From positions 1-8,391 of the forward strand of contig DPAC01000149.1 of NCBI GenBank assembly GCA_003517675.1: a DNA stretch of 8,391 nt, given 5' to 3'. The notes beneath the pieces are model-generated. The model did not search any database. It saw only the letters and a list, made by a program, of their open reading frames with translations, and was not told where the DNA came from. The stretch is from Porphyromonadaceae bacterium (GTDB lineage: Bacteria > Bacteroidota > Bacteroidia > Bacteroidales > Dysgonomonadaceae). Made by a program: the position numbers and the translations under genes. Below, piece after piece: positions 5,771 through 8,391 of this stretch; the stretch's first letter is position 1; every line of letters begins with the position of its first letter.

Positions 5771-6823
5771 TTATTCTCCGTACATTTTGCGATAATAATC
5801 CCGGTAGTCGCCGGCAACAATATCATCGAGCCAGTCCTGATGATCCAGATACCAGCGCACCGTTTTTTCGATACCCTCTTCAAACTGTAGTGAGGGCTCC
5901 CAGCCCAGCTCGTTTTTGAGCTTGGTGGCATCGATCGCATAGCGCAGATCGTGTCCGGCACGGTCGGTGACATAGGTGATCAGATGATCGGAGGCACCGG
6001 CCGGACGGCCCAGCTGCCGATCCACAATTTTGATCAGCAGCCGGATCAGGTCGATGTTACGCCACTCGTTCCATCCGCCGATATTATAGGTCTCTCCAAC
6101 CCTGCCATGGTGAAAGATCAGATCGATGGCCCGCGCGTGGTCTTCCACATACAGCCAGTCCCTGATGTTCTCGCCCTTTCCATAGACGGGAAGAGGTTTG
6201 TTGTCACGAATATTCTGAATGAAGAGCGGTATCAGTTTTTCCGGGAACTGATAGGGCCCATAGTTGTTGGAGCAGTTGGATATCACCACCGGCAACCCGT
6301 AGGTGTCATGGTAAGCCCGTACAAAGTGATCGGACGATGCCTTTGAGGCGGAGTAGGGGCTGTGCGGATCGTAGCGGCTCTCTTCCGTGAAGCGCATATC
6401 GTCGAAACCCAGGGCACCATATACCTCATCGGTAGAGACATGATAAAACAGCTTACCTTCGTAGCGCCCTTTCCATGCCTCTTTGGCAGCCTGCAGCAGT
6501 GTGAGCGTGCCCATCACATTGGTTCTGGCAAAAGAGAAAGGGTCGGCAATCGACCGGTCCACATGGCTCTCAGCGGCCAGGTGAATCACCCCGTCGATCT
6601 GAAAGGTCTCAAAAATCGACTGAACGACATCAAAGTCGCAAATATCCGCCTTCACAAACCGGTAATTGGTCTTTCCTTCCAGATCTTTCAGATTGGACAG
6701 GTTGCCGGCATAGGTCAGCTTATCGAGGTTAATAATCTGATTGCCGGGATATTGATTGACAAACAGTCGCACTACATGGGAGCCGATAAAGCCCGCACCT
6801 CCGGTGATTAATATGTGTCGCAT
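5771..6823 (-). CDS. rfbB: dTDP-glucose 4,6-dehydratase RfbB (RmlB)
   Basis: This NAD+-dependent extended short-chain dehydrogenase converts dTDP-D-glucose to dTDP-4-keto-6-deoxy-D-glucose in the cytosol, the branch point for dTDP-rhamnose and other deoxysugars. The 350-residue protein is full length. It shows the Rossmann motif GGAGFIGSH (8-16), HLAAESHVDRS (81-91), the catalytic TDE triad residues T131-D132-E133 in HVSTDEVYG, and YSASK with Y157 and K161. The NNYGPYQFPEKLIP segment and the DWLYVEDHARAI block are diagnostic for RmlB. The start ATG lies 16 bases inside the 3' end of rfbC, implying coupled translation. It is the last recognised gene of the sugar cluster. Residues and length show no defect. 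Confidence 0.97.
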   Translation of the reverse strand: MRHILITGGAGFIGSHVVRLFVNQYPGNQIINLDKLTYAGNLSNLKDLEGKTNYRFVKADICDFDVVQSIFETFQIDGVIHLAAESHVDRSIADPFSFARTNVMGTLTLLQAAKEAWKGRYEGKLFYHVSTDEVYGALGFDDMRFTEESRYDPHSPYSASKASSDHFVRAYHDTYGLPVVISNCSNNYGPYQFPEKLIPLFIQNIRDNKPLPVYGKGENIRDWLYVEDHARAIDLIFHHGRVGETYNIGGWNEWRNIDLIRLLIKIVDRQLGRPAGASDHLITYVTDRAGHDLRYAIDATKLKNELGWEPSLQFEEGIEKTVRWYLDHQDWLDDIVAGDYRDYYRKMYGE

Positions 6824-7347
6824 AATAGGGGGTTATTTTTGTCTTTTTCCGATAAAATGATTTCATCTGGGGGAAGCTGCCAGTCGATATGCAGCCGGGG
6901 GTCGTTCCATCGAATGGCGCCTTCGTGTGCCGGAGAATAGTAATTGTCACATTTATATTGAAATATTGCCTCATCGCTCAACACCACAAATCCGTGTGCA
7001 AAACCACGGGGAATAAACAGTTGCGTCTTATTTTCATCCGACAGTTCCAAAGAAACATGGCTGCCAAATGTGGGTGAATCTTTCCGGATATCCACCGCGA
7101 CATCCAGCACACGGCCTGTCACCACGCGCACCAGCTTGGCCTGTGCAAACGGCGGTTTCTGAAAATGGAGTCCCCGTAATACACCGTACCGCGATTTGCT
7201 CTCGTTGTCCTGCACGAAAACTGTTTTGCTTACCTTTTCTTCGAATTCCTTCCGTGAAAAGGACTCAAAAAAATAACCCCGTTCATCCCCAAACACTTTG
7301 GGTTGAATGATGATCAGCCCTTCTATCTCTGTTTGCCTGACTTCCAT
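6808..7347 (-). CDS. rfbC: dTDP-4-dehydrorhamnose 3,5-epimerase RfbC (RmlC)
   Basis: A cupin-fold enzyme that epimerises C3 and C5 of dTDP-4-keto-6-deoxy-glucose to give dTDP-4-keto-L-rhamnose, acting on the RfbB product. The 179-residue chain has the RmlC signatures DERGYFFESF (21-30), GVLRGLHFQ with the catalytic base H61, IPRGFAHGF (112-120) and the catalytic tyrosine Y131 in FQYKCDNYYSP, then IRWNDPRL. Presence of both H61 and Y131 favours a true 3,5-epimerase rather than a ketoisomerase relative. I use the ATG at 7347 (MEVRQTEIEGL, the usual start); a TTG two codons upstream at 7353 is possible but less likely. It follows rfbA after 43 bases and overlaps rfbB. Confidence 0.96.
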   Translation of the reverse strand: MEVRQTEIEGLIIIQPKVFGDERGYFFESFSRKEFEEKVSKTVFVQDNESKSRYGVLRGLHFQKPPFAQAKLVRVVTGRVLDVAVDIRKDSPTFGSHVSLELSDENKTQLFIPRGFAHGFVVLSDEAIFQYKCDNYYSPAHEGAIRWNDPRLHIDWQLPPDEIILSEKDKNNPLLCDTY

Positions 7348-7390
7348 ACGCAATCACTTTCAAAAAGATTTAAAGCTTCCACAATCTATC

Positions 7391-8278
7391 TCAATCCACA
7401 CTACCCGACTCAACCAATTTCAACAGATACTGTCCGTACTGATTTTTTTTCATCGGTTCGGCCATTCGTCTGAGATCATCGACAGAAATCCAGCCGTTGT
7501 GCCAGGCAATCTCTTCCAGACAGGATATTTTCAATCCCTGCCGTTTCTCCAACACTTCAATAAACGTGGATGCTTCAGAGAGTGAATCATGGGTACCGGT
7601 ATCCAACCAGGCAAAGCCTCTTCCGAATCGTTGTATCTGCAGCTTCCCTTCGTTCAGGAAAGCCTGGTTCACCGAAGTGATCTCCAGCTCACCGCGTGCC
7701 GATGGTTCGATCTGTTTCGCGATCTCCACCACCCGGTTGGGGTAGAAATACAATCCAGTCACGGCCCAATTGGATTTTGGAGCGGCAGGTTTTTCTTCAA
7801 TGCTGATGACCCGCCCCTTCTCATCGAACTCGGCGACACCATACCGTTCGGGGTTGTTTACATAATAGCCGAATACCGTGGCCAGTCCATTATTTTCGGC
7901 ATCTTCCACTGCCTTTTTCAACAAGGCAGGGAAGCCGCTTCCATAGAAAATATTATCACCCAGCACCAGGCAGGCAGCATCGTTTCCAATAAATTCTTCC
8001 CCGATGATGAACGCCTGTGCGAGGCCATCGGGACTGGGTTGCTCCGCGTAAGTGAACTGCACGCCATAGTCAGATCCGTTGCCCAGTAACCGGCGGAATC
8101 CGGGCAGGTCGACGGGCGTGGAGATGATCAGGATATCCCTGATGCCTGCCAGCATCAGGGCTGAGATGGGGTAATAAACCATGGGTTTATCAAAAATAGG
8201 AAGCAGCTGCTTGGAGACTCCCTTGGTAATGGGGTACAATCTTGTGCCGGAACCGCCGGCTAATACAATTCCTTTCAT
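7391..8278 (-). CDS. rfbA: Glucose-1-phosphate thymidylyltransferase RfbA (RmlA)
   Basis: RfbA joins dTTP and glucose 1-phosphate to give dTDP-glucose and pyrophosphate, the entry step of dTDP-deoxysugar synthesis, and is commonly feedback-inhibited by dTDP-rhamnose. The 295-residue protein matches the usual length. It carries the nucleotidyltransferase signature [12 protein letters not shown] (7-18), [15 protein letters not shown] (23-37), [10 protein letters not shown] (80-89), the metal-binding D108 in [13 protein letters not shown] and [10 protein letters not shown]. The ATG at 8278 gives the canonical [13 protein letters not shown] start. It begins only eight bases after the trmD stop, so it is probably read from the trmD transcript or with help from its translation. 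No irregularity is seen. Confidence 0.97.
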   Translation of the reverse strand: MKGIVLAGGSGTRLYPITKGVSKQLLPIFDKPMVYYPISALMLAGIRDILIISTPVDLPGFRRLLGNGSDYGVQFTYAEQPSPDGLAQAFIIGEEFIGNDAACLVLGDNIFYGSGFPALLKKAVEDAENNGLATVFGYYVNNPERYGVAEFDEKGRVISIEEKPAAPKSNWAVTGLYFYPNRVVEIAKQIEPSARGELEITSVNQAFLNEGKLQIQRFGRGFAWLDTGTHDSLSEASTFIEVLEKRQGLKISCLEEIAWHNGWISVDDLRRMAEPMKKNQYGQYLLKLVESGSVD

Positions 8279-8286
8279 ACGAATTA

Positions 8287-8391
8287 TTATCGAATTAAAT
8301 CAGGCCTGAGCCGCTTGGTACGCTCCACCGACTGATTGTGCCGCCATTCAGCTATCTTCCGTTCATGACCCGAAAGAAGCACCTCCGGCAC
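8287..8391 (-). CDS. trmD: tRNA (guanine-37-N1)-methyltransferase TrmD, C-terminal end only
   Basis: Only the last 34 residues and stop are in the window, and the 5' part lies beyond it. The peptide [20 protein letters not shown] followed by [13 protein letters not shown] is the highly conserved TrmD C-terminal segment, which holds the S-GH...I..WR signature next to the tRNA-binding region. TrmD methylates G37 of certain tRNAs with S-adenosylmethionine, preventing +1 frameshifting. The identification rests on a short stretch, but it is very distinctive. The stop is eight bases from the rfbA start. Confidence 0.92.
   Translation of the reverse strand: MPEVLLSGHERKIAEWRHNQSVERTKRLRPDLIR

Noticed and set aside
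5341..5973. 210-codon version of the antitoxin gene
   Set aside because: The upstream part runs into rfbB in another frame and has no family resemblance. The ATG at 5592 gives the normal Phd/YefM start.
1..8391. CRISPR arrays, tRNA or rRNA genes, insertion-sequence ends and phage genes
   Set aside because: No regularly spaced repeats, no cloverleaf sequences, and no transposase, integrase or phage structural motifs were seen on either strand.

Overview
The window looks like chromosomal DNA of a member of the Bacteroidota, most likely order Bacteroidales. The basis is the close match of RecG, GlyA, the RfbACB proteins and a BT_0820-like HAD protein to Bacteroidales forms, the lack of strong Shine-Dalgarno sites, and several sites resembling the Bacteroidetes TTTG/TAnnTTTG promoter. 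The genus cannot be fixed from the sequence alone. Every gene I can support lies on the minus strand, so transcription runs from high to low coordinates.

In transcription order the window opens with the 3' end of trmD (8287-8391). Eight bases later comes a dTDP-sugar cluster: rfbA (7391-8278), rfbC (6808-7347) and rfbB (5771-6823), tightly packed, with rfbC and rfbB overlapping by 16 bases. RfbA makes dTDP-glucose, RfbB dehydrates it to the 4-keto-6-deoxy sugar and RfbC epimerises that product. The reductase gene rfbD, needed to finish dTDP-L-rhamnose, is absent from the cluster.

The AT-rich stretch behind rfbB holds a possible 41-residue ORF and then a type II toxin-antitoxin pair: a Phd/YefM-type antitoxin (5341-5592) and a RelE/ParE-type toxin (5015-5344), joined by an ATGA overlap and closed by a hairpin-plus-T-run terminator. 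Next is a 327-base stretch with no recognised gene that is nevertheless free of stops in one minus-strand frame. It leads into a small HAD-family phosphatase gene (4265-4687) with its own good promoter match.

After another 269 bases without a recognised gene comes an orphan HicB-like antitoxin (3783-3995), then glyA (2425-3705) with a promoter match in the short gap before it and a terminator after it. A 336-base gap with small repeats and a dyad precedes recG (1-2087), which is complete except for its last few residues and stop codon.

The housekeeping genes (trmD, glyA, recG) and the rfb genes look like stable core genome. The AT-rich middle (about 3.7-5.7 kb), with the TA pair, the orphan HicB and the unexplained spacers, looks like an accessory patch. 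I found no CRISPR array, RNA gene, insertion sequence or clearly new multi-gene system. The best leads are the 109-codon stop-free spacer, the missing rfbD, the small ORF behind rfbB and the HicB without HicA.
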